The notes beneath the pieces are model-generated. The model ran no database searches. It had not been told where the DNA came from and was given only the letters and a program-made list of their open reading frames with translations. Below, one piece after another: positions 1 through 11,828 of a DNA stretch of 64,000 nucleotides. The position numbers and the translations under genes are program-made. Within the stretch, counting starts at the first letter, position 1. Every line of letters begins with the position of its first letter. The stretch comes from Flammula alnicola (Eukaryota > Basidiomycota > Agaricomycetes > Agaricales > Strophariaceae). The stretch covers positions 49,659 to 113,658 of the forward strand of contig JADNRV010000164.1 in NCBI GenBank assembly GCA_015499995.1, read 5' to 3'.

Positions 1-3000
1 AAGACTACCTCGGCTTTCTCCCCAAATACTCATCGCAAACGACAAGATCTGAATCTCTCGTGTAATAATGTTACCGTTACACCCCCTGGATTCGATGGTT
101 CTTGTGGACCAGGACGCCCATGTCCGAACGGTGCTTGCTGGTATGTCATATCACTTTCTTGACTCCAGCAGCTGGTTAACTCTGTTTCTTTAGTGGACCA
201 TCTGGGTTTTGCGGCTATAGTAAGATCGTCTACTTGTCCTTTTCACTTGACCACATTTCATAGTCCAGATTCCACTTTCTGCGGTGTCGGATGCTTGAGT
301 AACTGTGATGCTCTTGCTGAATGTGGTCCGGATGCGGCGCCTGGAAATGAAAATTGCCCTTTGAACGTATGCTGCAGTCAATTTGGTTTTGTACGTATCG
401 AATATAATTTCTGGACTCATAAATTTAAGCTATTCTTGTCAGTGCGGAACGACCGACGAATTCTGTGGTACAGGTTGTACAGGTCCACACTGTAGTCAAC
501 CGCAAATACCGTCTGGGGTCAACAGTGATGTAACTTCTCGAGTTATTGGCTATTACGAGGTATTTTGTCTGTTGCTCGATACACACTCCGACAACTAATC
601 AGACTTCAGGGATGGTATGTCATGAATTAGCTTATTTTTTGGCTGACCCACATTTCTAAACTTGAATGTGTAGGGCATCGACCCGTGTATGTGACGCCTG
701 GTAAGTCGATACACATCAACACTGGTATTGGACTCATTCTGGAGTGTATAGGTTCCCTCAAAATATACCCTCTTCTGGCTATACCCATCTTAATTATGCG
801 TTTGCTTCTATCGATCCCGTGAGTTCTCGTGTCTAATATATATCTTTGAAATAGATTGTGATCGCATTATAGAACACATTCCAAGTTGTACCGGCGTCAG
901 CTGCAGATGTTCCACAGTATACTCAGTTTACCGGTCTTAAGCAGGCGAATCCGAATCTCAAAACCTATATCTCGGTCGGTGGTTGGGCATTTAACGATCC
1001 GCCTACCCAGCATGTCTTCAGCAATACCGCATCCAGCGCGGCAAATCAGCAAGCGTTTGCAAATTCATTAGTAAAGTAAGGACTCCATCAGTCACTCTGG
1101 TTATACCGTTCATCTAAACTATTAACCTAGTTTCATGATTCAGTATGGATTTGACGGTGTAGATATGTAGGTACTCTACATTCATAAACAAAGGTTAAAT
1201 CTCATGATGTTTATAGCGATTGGGAATATCCGGGTTTGAATATACTTTCCCAGATTTATCACTCGTGCTGAAGGTATATTTAGTTGCCTGCGAACGCGGA
1301 GGAGTGGACGCTGATATGCAAAATATGGTTCTTCTCTTTGAAACTATGCGCAAAACTGTACGTCCTCCTGCACGTCAAATTGAATATATCCAACCCATTG
1401 ATTATGTAGTTCGATTCTTCTGGCCATACTTTTGGACTCACATTCACCGCACCGTCATCCTTCTGGTATCTCCAACACTTTGATCTCCTCGGCCTACTTT
1501 CCTACGCAGATTGGGTAAATCTGATGTCCTACGATCTTCATGGAGTATGGGACGCCAAGGATGTCTACATCGGGAGTATTGTACAAGCTCATACGAATCT
1601 CACCGAGATTGAGCAGTCGGTACAATTATTTCAACGAGTTGGAGTACCTCTCGAAAAAGTTGTCCTTGGTCTTGGATTCTACGGACGTACTTTCGAACTC
1701 AGTGATCCAAGTTGTACCGAGCCTGGTTGCCATTTTTCCGGCCCTGCGCCTGGAGGCCGTTAGTCTTCTTTCCGTTTATAATTTATTGTCCACAACTGAT
1801 ATCGTTCTAATATAGCTTGTACTGCTTCTGACGGTATACTCAGCTTCGCGGAGATTGAGCAAACCATCAGCCAGTCCAACAGCACTCCCGTATACGACAC
1901 GACTGCACAGGTGAAATACCTGGTTTACGACGAGGTGAGTAGATTTCCATCATTCAGTGGCAATTTTCATTGTTCGATCTTTAATTCTGAAACAGAACAA
2001 TTGGGTGAGCTACGATGATGCTGTTACTTTCCAGGCGAAGGTTGATTGGGCGAAAGGAGCTGGACTCGGTTCGTTCTGTCTTTCCAAATGTTGTACAGCC
2101 ATCTAACCATTGGATAGGTGGACTCATGGTATGGGCTGTCGACCTAGACGATTTTAAGTGAGTCATAGTCACTTAAATACAGGCTCAGATAAAACACGAA
2201 TCGCTTCAATGTGGTCTTTAGTTCTACTGTAAGTGCCTTTCTCTTAGAATGAAATTTGTCCTAATTGTGAATGATCAGGCCAACTCGGCGGTACTTGGCG
2301 TTTCAATCCAAGGTCAAGGATTTCACTCTATTCCATTGATCCGCACTAAATTCACCACAGATAATGAAATTCCGAGCGCACATGATTTGAACTCGAATGA
2401 CGGTCAGAATTGCATGCAGGCTGCCTGTGGCGAGAATTGTCCGTCGGGATATGTGCAAATGACCGGTGCGTCGCAGACCCAGGCCTTACTTTGATCAATT
2501 AACTAAAGCACCATAGATGTAACTGATGGAGAGCTTGGTAATTCCGATTATACTTCGTATAAAGTAGCTACTGATTGATGAACTGCCAGCCAACCCGACC
2601 AGCGGTACGTTGTGGATAGTTCTCACACATGATAACAAATTCATCCTATGCACAGGCTGCGGAGGAAAATCCATTGGACAACCAGTTTGCTGTCCGGTTG
2701 AGTGAGTTACCTTCCGAAGATACCTTCGACCGTCTTGATTCTGATCATACTTCACTAGTGAGCAGCCAAAGAACTGCCAATGGCGAGGTACTGCTCCTAC
2801 CTGCAACGGAGTTTGTCAACGTAATTCTTGTTTGGGCCTGCATATTACTTTGTCGATGACATGTTATTTAACAGCGGGGGAAATCTCATTAGCAAGCGAC
2901 TCCTGGGGAACTGGCCATAAGTGTAGCTCGGGACACAAAGAATTTTGTTGCGAATCGGGACTGAGTGATTCCCAAATTGATGAGGCAACTGATTGCCAAT

Positions 3001-6000
3001 GGTAGTTCAATCCGTTTCAAATTCTGATGTTATACTATCAATGCTAATGTATCATGCAGGTGTAAGTTTATCTCGAGACTGTGTTCATCATTAATACTGA
3101 CTTTAGCCTCCCGTTTTGTGTTTAACATAGATGGTGAGACTACCCTTAGTCCGCCGGAAATATACTAATTACTGATCTACTTCCTAGGAACCCAATCCAA
3201 AAAGTAAGCTGAAAGCGCTCACCTTACCTTCTGCCGAGCACTTACATCTTGGTCTCGAAAAAGTTGCAATGACAATGTAAGTCAGATTCATACGAGTTGG
3301 ATCGATTCCTACTTCTCATCATTGTTATTAGGTTTGCCCGGCTGGCACTTTCGTCAAAGATACAGACTGTCCGTAAGAAAATGATGATATTTCGGAACTT
3401 TATTGATCGAATTCATTTTTGTAGATTACGGAGACACCAGCATTGCCCATGCATGTTGGATGCAAGAGAAAAGTTTGTGTTGGTATGTACAGTGGATTTT
3501 GACTGTGATGGAAACTTAAACTACCTCATTTCGCTCTCTAGTGCGCCACCCACAGGTGCATCAACTACGTCACCATTCGATCCGGTTCGTGGGTTTCTGG
3601 ATTTGTATTTTGGCCACTTCTTATCTGCATTAATAACAGGCTGACCTATTCCCCAACCCTCCGAGCGATGGCGATTTGAGTTGGGATTTGCAAGACGATC
3701 CTATTGACTCGGATGCTCCAGATGGAGGTGATGCAGCCAATGACAATTCCTTTGGATTGCTTGCACTAGATGTGTGTCTTGAGCCCACATATGTCCAAAT
3801 GTCACTTAACACCATAACAGGGGCCGTCCAATCTTTTGTCAGACGTTGGAATATCCTCTGATTGGGTGGTACTGGGCTGTAAGGACAATAGTGACAATTT
3901 ACAGAAGGTAACTGCGTTCTGTAGCAAGCCGGAGGATGATCCCACATCAGGATGTTCTGCCGTTTTCGAATCCGGCGCCAAAAACACGTATGTCCCATTT
4001 CTCCCTTGTTGATTTAAAAAAATATATATCTCTCTATAAAGAATCGTCAAAATGCCGCCAGGATGTGGAGGATCATTCGCCCGCTTAGCTCATCTTGAAA
4101 TCAATACTGATCTCACCGTTCCTGGCGAGTATGCCAGTCGAAAACCTAATGCAAATCCTGTCTACGAAATGCATTTTGATTATAGCTTCCATCTGTTGTA
4201 AGTTCCTTAGTGCGATCTGCTTCTAATTACCTCTGACATTCAGTTTAGATCGGAAACGCGAAGCGCCGCAGATGGCACAGTTCTTCTTCGTGCCGATGCT
4301 ACCACATTCCCTGGTTACTGGGCCGAAATTGACACGGCCGGTACGCCCATAAGTATCCTTTAAATGGAAATTGCTGAATATATTTCAAGACCCAGGATCA
4401 TCTGTAAGGCGAGATCTAGAAAAGCGATGGTTCGGAGCATTCGATGACTGGCTAAAGCGACTTACGAAAGTCCAATCTGATACGAGTGCCGACCTAGTGA
4501 TGCAGGAGTCATTCTCTAGTGTCCTATTCTCGGCCAGTCAGCACTGCGAAAGTGACGACGGAACCTTGACATTCGATGCAAGTATATCAATCACAGCTCA
4601 AGGACTAGCAAGGGCCCATCTAAATTATGGTAAATGTCAGGTTCTGTGTCATTCTCACGCCGACTCACATGTTTGTTTCTCAGGTTTCTACTTAGAAGGA
4701 TCTCTTTTCCCGTTTAATGTTGACGCTGCCTATGTTTATGCCAATTCCGATGCTTCAGCGTCTCTAGGGTTTGAAGTTAGCGGTCGAGCGGCACTTCAAT
4801 ATGACACGGGGCGAGTACCGCTGATCCCGGAACTCGCATGGCCAGGAGTAAGTCTCGTGTTATTGCGGCCAATCACGCCCTAACGAACAGGCGTTATGAT
4901 AGTTGAAATGGCCAGGAATCAGTAAGCTTTTTGTTCAGAAGACTAGATGTATCTCTGTTAATGATAATTTATAGTAAAGGTGGGACCAACATTCAACATC
5001 TGTAAGCTTTCTTTGATCCTCTATCGAATATTACTAAAGTTATTGCGGCGGATGCCATACAAGATGGACAAATTATTGGCCAATTGTCGTTATCCGGGAC
5101 TTTTGGAGCCTCCGCGGTGTATACCTTCCCTCAAGGGTTAGTTTTATCTGTCAGAAATCAGGATCTTCATGGTTTCGATCCCATCTCTTATGCAGGCATG
5201 TTTCGTTGGGTCTTGTTGGCGGTGTACAGACGCCTGTCGATCAGGGCAGCTCGACTGTTGGGACTCAAGATTATGGTATGCTTGGTTATCTTTACTTGTA
5301 GCTTACTATTAGTCTAATCATCCATCTCATCAGGCTGGACTGTTCAACCTACAGTAGATGTTGAGCTTGGTGGATCTCTCAGGTATTTATTACTTACTGA
5401 TCTGCATTGCGCTTATTGACTTTTCTCCACCAGCGTTCATGTTATACCCGAAGGCGCGGTGGTATTCACAATATTCCCTGGAACGCCTGCGTCCATAGGA
5501 GCACAAGGTACTCCTATGACTCTTTAATTTACCTTGTCTAATCATCATGGGTGCAATAGCCACTGTTACAGTCGATGGAGCTATTACCATGTCTTTCACC
5601 TCAAATACTCAAGGAGTTGAGGCACATATTGGTGCTCAAGTTGACTTCCTCGCAGTAGGTTTCGACGAGAAAAGATACCCACTTCATCATTGCTGACTTG
5701 TTACTAGGGTGCTACCGGCCTAGGAAGTACAGTTGGTCCATATAATTTCTACCATCAGGAGTTTACCTTATACGAGTTTGTTGATTCTCATCTTGCCATG
5801 GATTTAGCTGATCATGTACATATCCAGCCAAAGTCTTTCTTTCTCAGAGTCTACTCGCCGTTCCCTTCCCGCTGCTCACGATTCGGCGAGCGATGGATTG
5901 GCGCTTGGCCCTTCGTTTGGTATTACACAGTTTCACAAGGCGGAGAATAAATCCCGTTTCAGCGCTCGGGAAGGTAGCCTGGAACCTCGCGGTTTGTTCT

Positions 6001-7928
6001 CAGGACTTTTCAACTGCCCACAGCCGACAGAAGATACTGGCACTAGTGGAAGCTGCGGCGACGCCCTTGCAGACAGCGTTCCTGATCCCGATCCCGATGA
6101 TGGTGACAATGAATTAGAAGCCCGAAGCGAAATTCACACCGGTACGTCCTTTCGCCAGCAAACCGCGGACATCTCAGGTTTACGACGGGGATATACAGTC
6201 CAACTTGAACGACGGGTTAGCGTGAAAGGGTGCTCGTGAGTTGAATGATTTTTCTTTCCCCCCCCTCACTGTTGATCCGTCGCTGATTCGTCATTGTATC
6301 TAGAACATTGAAGATTAACCCACCTCGTAGTTTATTTTCCAAACGATCTACTCTTGATACTTACCCCTTATTGCAGCATATACAAACACTATTGAAGATG
6401 GTATATGGGACCTGATAGAACTCGATGAGTATGCAAGATTTCATTTCTTGGTTGGCTCCATAGCTCATTGCTTGGACATAGCTTGAGTACTACTGTAGCT
6501 GACTGGGGAGAGAGGCTTTCGGTAAGAAAAGTTGGTTATATTAGAAATGTCATCCAACCCGTATTCCCAGTATGCTGCTAAAACCACGAATCGAAACGAT
6601 GATGGATATGCTAGGGAGCACGTTTATGAGGTGAGATATGGGTCCTTCTTTATGATGATGATCCCTCACTGATACTGGTTTACGTGAACAGATGCAGGTT
6701 AGCGAGTTGTATACGCAGAGAAATGCAGGGTACTAACGCCATATATTCACTTCAAGCTCTTGACTCAGTTTATGACCGTCAGTGCTCGAACTATGTTCGG
6801 TGTGTTTTATTGCTGATGTAAAAACTAGGATGTTGTCATCCCTAACGTCGATTTGCGTGGCATGACTGCGTGTAATTGGCTGAATACCTATGTCTTCAGT
6901 CCATTCGGAACGCAGGGCGTGATGCTTTCGAGCGCCTTGGCTGCTGTCCAGCCAACTGGAACTGATGAAATGCCAGGTAAATACATGCTTGATTGACATC
7001 AAGAGAGAAATTGTTAACTTGATGGATAAAGTCTTGATGGGGATCGCCAATTCTGCGAAGTGCGTCGTTTGCGTTTAACAGCTTCATTGGAAGAGTTTGA
7101 ACTGAGGGTAACGTCTTTTCAGAGAAGCAGTAAGTCAGTCATAGCACTTGAAATCCGGAGACTTATCGATCCCTATATTTCTAGTTCATTGCCGGGCAAA
7201 AAGAATTTCGAACATTGGCGAACATGCAGGGAGCTTCCAAGGACGCCTCCGCTATCTTATTCCTCCTTCGTGCGGCAGGTGTAGCGACTGACTACATGCA
7301 AGATAAAACGATTGAGCTTGAATTCAAGATCCGTGCGAATGCGGTAAGCCTCAGAACTTCTTAGAATCGTCTCATGAGTTCCATTATTCCAAATAGGTTC
7401 GCCAATTGTGGATTACTTTCATGGCCGAATATGAGGCTGTATTCCCGCCTGCACAGCATTTCGATATTTCAACGGCGTACCGGTGTGTTTTGTAGCTTGC
7501 TTGTGCCCTCGATAATGTTGCTGACGATGTTACGGTAGGAATTGGATTGTAAGTTCATGGCTAAATTTTGCATCAGTTAAATTACAATGCTGACATTATC
7601 TTCGGTTAATAGAACGGACTTCTCAGTAAGTAAAAAAGCACTGACCATATATTATTGATTCTGACGGTCTCCGTACAGCTGGATTTAATACCAGGGCTGC
7701 GACCTTCCTCGCAAACGCGCAGACGGCCTTGATCGGAAAAATTCCGGCTGGACAGAATACAGTCACTGTTCATCTTCCTATTACAGTACGCCTATATCCG
7801 GACCAGTATCATGCTTTATCTTTATTAACTACCTTTCAAACCAGTGTCAATCATACAAAGACATGGATATAGACGCAGCTCAAATCAACGCGCTTTCCTA
7901 CACTCAACTCAGCTGGACCTATTTCTAG
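1..7928 (+). CDS. Killer-toxin-like GH18 chitinase, 5' end outside window
   Basis: A secreted-type chitinase hydrolysing beta-1,4-GlcNAc, of the fungal killer-toxin-like class (family knowledge). Many exons are joined by introns of about 50 nt. In order: cysteine-rich chitin-binding (CBM18-like) modules with CGPD..CPLNVCCSQFGF and CGTTDEFCGTGC (about 270-500); a GH18 barrel with ISVGGW near 970 and catalytic DGVDIDWE, interrupted by an intron at 1167-1216, with the acid Glu at 1224-1226; NLMSYDLHG near 1515; GLMVWAVDLDD near 2110-2150; cysteine-rich repeats (CGENCPSGY, CCPVE, 2400-3500); then a long C-terminal region without recognised motifs (FGAFDDWLKRL near 4430, SLSGTFGASAVY near 5090) ending in ALSYTQLSWTYF and TAG at 7926-7928. 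The start and signal peptide lie upstream. The catalytic motif is intact and no frame break was seen in the GH18 core, although not every splice was resolved at 5-7.5 kb. Confidence 0.88.
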
Positions 7929-8422
7929 CCTCTGGACACAGCCAAGTTACCTTGATTCATTCGAAGAATCAGTGCATCAGCAATCTCACACTTTACTTTT
8001 TCACCTTTTCACTTTTCACAAGATCACAAAGAGTGAAAAAGCGCAGAAAAGTCAAAGAAAAGTGAACCTTTTTTACTATTTTTTTTTTTCATCGAGAGAC
8101 CCGAAAAGCACCCCGCTTTTTTGGAATACTAGCAACCGGCCTTTTTTTTGACTTGTTACTTTTTCCCCGCTTTTTTGACTTGTACAACCGCAAAAAAGCT
8201 ATTTGTGAAACTACTGACGCACCTTAAAATATTCTTTACTATTTCTGCAAATAAAGGGGCCAATTGAATATATACTTCATGTGTGTCTCTCGATGTCGCC
8301 ACGAATGTCATTGGGCATTTCGCGATGGAGGTCTATAGATAGGTCAGCGGCATTTCCTGGCTCCGTTCAGTATAAGAAGGCTTCGACTCCAGATACGTCC
8401 TTAATCCCTTCCATTTGCCGCC
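7929..8422. other. Intergenic: homopolymer-rich with short inverted repeat
   Basis: No gene is seen. Downstream of the chitinase, 10-bp arms TTCACTTTTC (8008-8017) and GAAAAGTGAA (8057-8066) could pair, followed by T-runs at about 8067-8090. The phrase CCGCTTTTTTG recurs at about 8110 and 8170. This fits a 3' UTR and poly(A) region; no function is claimed. Confidence 0.4.
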
Positions 8423-9127
8423 ATGATCTCATACAACAAGTGGGAGACATCCCTTGCAGAACGCGTTGGTAAATTGAATATGTCGACCGCCAGCCGCATT
8501 TTCGAAGTAAGCGTACTCTCCAATACGCCCACAATTTTAACTTAGAGATGTGCTCTCTGAAGGTTGGAGCATCGCAGAAGCTCATCATCTTCGAGATTGG
8601 GTCTGTTGTAGGAAGCGACGAAATGCAAGATCTGATCAATGGAGCCGCCGAACCAGGCCAGTATGGAGTCATCTATGACGTTAAACCTGGTTTATGGGCT
8701 CTTTCAGAGGGCTCAGAAAGTGAAGAACCGCCTTTCAGCGCGACGTGGGTTTCCGACGGACACATCGACTACGACGCACTGCCTCAAGTGCCTCTCGTCT
8801 CTCCCCTAAATCTCGATGGCGTCGAATGGAGGAAAGTACACGATGACTTTTTCAACTCGACGGTGGGCTGCGTGCTTGCTCTTGAAATCGCGCAGGAGTT
8901 TGAAGAAGTGGGAATGGACAATGCCACAGGTGCATATGCCGATTTAGGTGGTGTAGTACCCGGAGGATTTATTTGTGAGTTGCGTCCATTTTGTCCATGT
9001 AGAATTTAAATCTCATCGCCTCCCTCCATTCTCACTTACAGTTGGCCCACATGAAAGTGGTCATGAGGTCGATGTTCGTGTTCAAAACAATCAAGTTGTT
9101 CAAATCAAAGTATGCTGGGCCGAATAA
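8423..9127 (+). CDS. Small unknown protein, about 198 residues
   Basis: Three exons give one open frame: 8423-8506, about 8548-8974 and 9042-9127, with introns GTAAGC..TTAGAG and GTGAGT..TTACAG. The protein starts MISYNKWETS, continues through IFEIGSVVGSDEM and GQYGVIYDVKPGLWAL, and ends QIKVCWAE. It is acidic, with no signal peptide, membrane segment or motif I recognise. The start was chosen because the ATG follows a GCC context and opens the phase-0 first exon. The first acceptor is uncertain: AG at 8546-8547 or CAG at about 8575-8577 both keep frame. It lies about 500 bp downstream of the chitinase on the same strand. Consistent codon phase across two introns argues that it is real, but the function is unknown. 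Confidence 0.6.
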
Positions 9128-9522
9128 ACGACTAGATTTCAAGTTGATCGATATGCGCTTCCTGTTCTTTCAACTTCCCGAATAAATGCAACAATTAGTA
9201 CTAGATCTGTCGCCTATGGATCGTGTTATATGTCCTTCTTGGTCCCTATTCACTTTCACATCTTGACTTGGCGTACAAAATTTAAATGTGCAATGGAACT
9301 GTAGAAGGAAATCCCAAGGAAATCCATTATGTATTGCATGACGAAGTTCAAGTGAATATTTCAAGCTCCGCCTGGACTAGTGATCCACTACAGTCTACAG
9401 CGCGTTCACAAACCTTCACCGCAACCTCTACTCTGCCGCTTTCTCTGGCTTCTGGGACCACTTGAAACAGGTGCTGCGTATCGAAACCTATAGAGCTCTT
9501 TTCTGTCGTTAAACACGCATTC
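9128..9522. other. Intergenic, no gene seen
   Basis: About 400 bp between two plus-strand genes. It should contain the promoter of the CNH gene and the 3' end of the preceding gene. No clear TATA box, RNA gene or repeat was found. Confidence 0.4.
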
Positions 9523-11010
9523 ATGACGTACGCGCCTCAAAACCCGGTCGACGTACCTCCTTTTCAACTGCAGCGCTTGATTGCTGATGTCATTGAACCA
9601 TATGGTGAGCATATCCTTCTCTTTTCGTGCTATCAGATCCTAAACTATACCAGTTTACGAGAGTTCTGCTTCAAGTCCATCTGGGAAAGTTCAGGTTCGG
9701 TGTGCTCAAGCGTTAGGTTGGTACCATATCGTTTAAGTTGTTACGAGGCGCTGAAGGAATATCTGCAACAGGATCGGAAATTTATGCCGGGTGTTCCAAC
9801 GGAGAACTCATACGCTTTGCGTTGCAAGCTGATGACCCCAACAAGGTGTGATATTTGACTCTTCGAACATGTAATCGACATCACTCATAACAACTTCGTT
9901 CAGCTTGAATCGTACACTGTGATCTCGAGGCAGACAATCCCAGGCGATAAACCAATTGACGAAATCGTTCTCATACCCAGTCTTTCTCGGGCGTTGGTGC
10001 TCTCCGGTACTTCCGTACATTCCCTCCTTCCTGAATGCAACCTTGTTCATGTTCTCACTATGGCCTCCCAGACCATCAAATCCACTTTTACACAATTCCA
10101 TCGCTCGATCCATTCCCTATCAAACCCATTCGACATGTTGTAACGTTTGCTGTAGACGACCAGCACCTGAAGCGTCTCGTGCCGCAGCTCTCTGCATCCG
10201 GAATCCCCCTTCCAGTCGAACCTGTCGAGTTTTGTGTGGTTAAGCGGAGCTCCATCGCCCTATATACAATGAAGGATCGTCTCGTATATCATAAGGTCTG
10301 TTTCAAAGCACCACATAGGGCCATACTCTAACAGTTTATGCAGGAGATACCCCTTCCACAAGGAAGTCCAACAATCACACTTGCGCGACGGACGGGCAAA
10401 TCGCTATGTGTAGCCGATAAGCAATATTACAGCATACTCGACCTCGAAGCGTCCTCGCTCTTCCAAGTCATTCCTCTATCTCAAGCATTCGAACCAACGC
10501 CGTTCGTGGTCAAGCCATCGATCACCGTGATTAGCCAAAACGAGTTCTTGATCCTCTCATGGACAGGAGCGAGCACGTTGGGACTGTTCATAACAGGAGA
10601 CGGAGATCCTGTAAGAGGCACTCTCCAGTGGCCAAGCCACCCCGAGGCTATATGTTCGTCATTTCTTGTTTTTCTTACCGAACATCTGTTTGCTGACGAT
10701 CTGTTTCAGGTCTTGACTATCCATATATCACATCCTTGCTTCCGAACGACACAATCGAGATACACAGTGTCGAGACGCAGGAGATCGTCCAAGTCATCGG
10801 TGCACCTACACCTTCTTCCTCGTCTTCCAAGCCAACATCGCCTACAAAGCAATCCACTCATCAACGTTCATCGTCCACAAGTTCAAAGAGCGCCGACATC
10901 GATCCTTTCCGACGGCTCAATTTGATTTCGAGCATAGGAGGTTATTTGGTGCCCTCGACCCAGAGGTCGGAGAAGATGCGGACAGTTCCTATTAAGCTGT
11001 TGCGAACGTA
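9523..11010 (+). CDS. CNH-domain protein (Vps39/TGFBRAP1-like), C-terminally truncated
   Basis: In the full-length family this is a CORVET/HOPS-type vacuolar tethering subunit, with a citron-homology (CNH) beta-propeller followed by Vps39 and clathrin-repeat regions. Spliced exons give MTYAPQNPVDVPPFQ, GSEIYAGCSNGELIRF, ALVLSDHQIHFYTIPSLDP (joined over an intron GTACTT..CCCAG), PVEFCVVKRSSIALYTMKD, LFITGDGDPVRGTLQWPSHP, LDYPYITSLLPNDTIEIHS and a serine-rich linker. Each join restores the CNH pattern, so the N-terminal domain looks intact. The frame then ends at VPIKLLRT, TAA, about 1.5 kb after the start. No Vps39 or clathrin-repeat exon is visible in the next 800 bp. A GTAAAG directly at the stop might be a splice donor, but no downstream exon was found. 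It is therefore a truncated gene or a partial duplicate. Confidence 0.72.
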
Positions 11011-11828
11011 AAGAGCGGTAGCGTCGTCACTGGTATCTTTCATGCTCGCTTTAATGGCACGCATATTAGCTTCCGATTGCTGCTGCCATCTTGCATGGTC
11101 TCATTGTTCGCTCAACCAAGCCAGCTATATTCTTAGTTCTTTTGTGTTTCTCGGGAGTGAAAACCCTCAACGTTGATGTTGTGGGATTCGAACGATAGCG
11201 TTCTGGTCAACCAACTTTGAAGACTTTCACGAGCGAATCACGCTCGATTCGTGACGTGTGTTACTCATATCTCTATCTGTGCCTCTGACTTCTCCGGCAC
11301 GCGCTATTGTCCGATTTCCTTCCAGACCTAACTCGGGTGCTGGCTTGAGGCCCCGACGTTACCCTACGTTCCAACCTTGGTCCAACCGTAGGATTGGGCC
11401 GACCCGTCGACCCATTGTGGCGGCGCCGCGGCGGCTGAAAAATCTGCATATATGGTATCGTCTGATATCGTTAACCTTGTTGAATACCATGGCTAGCGAT
11501 ACTATGTGTCTGCAGAGTCCTATTTTGCATCGCCATGGTGAGAAACCAGATTCGCTTCGGCACGGATTCTGCTCATACCGCCACTCTGGAGACTGATAGT
11601 CGGTGTAAGTCTTCGAGCGCAGAAAAAAAAAGGTACAACATTGACACTACAACAATGCGATACCAAATTAACGACGAAAGACAGCCAGCTGCCACATACA
11701 TAGAAATATAAAATACAATCTACAGGTGGAGAAATGGATTATGCAAAGGTATACGTCTACAGTTACAACATTCTAGGGCCTCAAGGTCCTCTTTCAGTAC
11801 AGTTCTTTGGAGCGGTACTGATACAAAA
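11011..11828. other. Intergenic after truncated CNH gene
   Basis: No exon continuing the CNH gene and no other gene is recognised. A run of A at about 11622-11630 and the 3' flank of the minus-strand hydrolase lie here. The short imperfect palindrome TCACGAGCGAATC..GATTCGTGA near 11230-11255 may be chance. Confidence 0.35.

Noticed and set aside
11160..11245. tRNA-like B-box (GTTCGAATCCC) on the minus strand with an AGTTGGTT D-loop-like word
   Set aside because: The two motifs are about 15 nt apart, leaving no anticodon arm, and the T stem does not pair.
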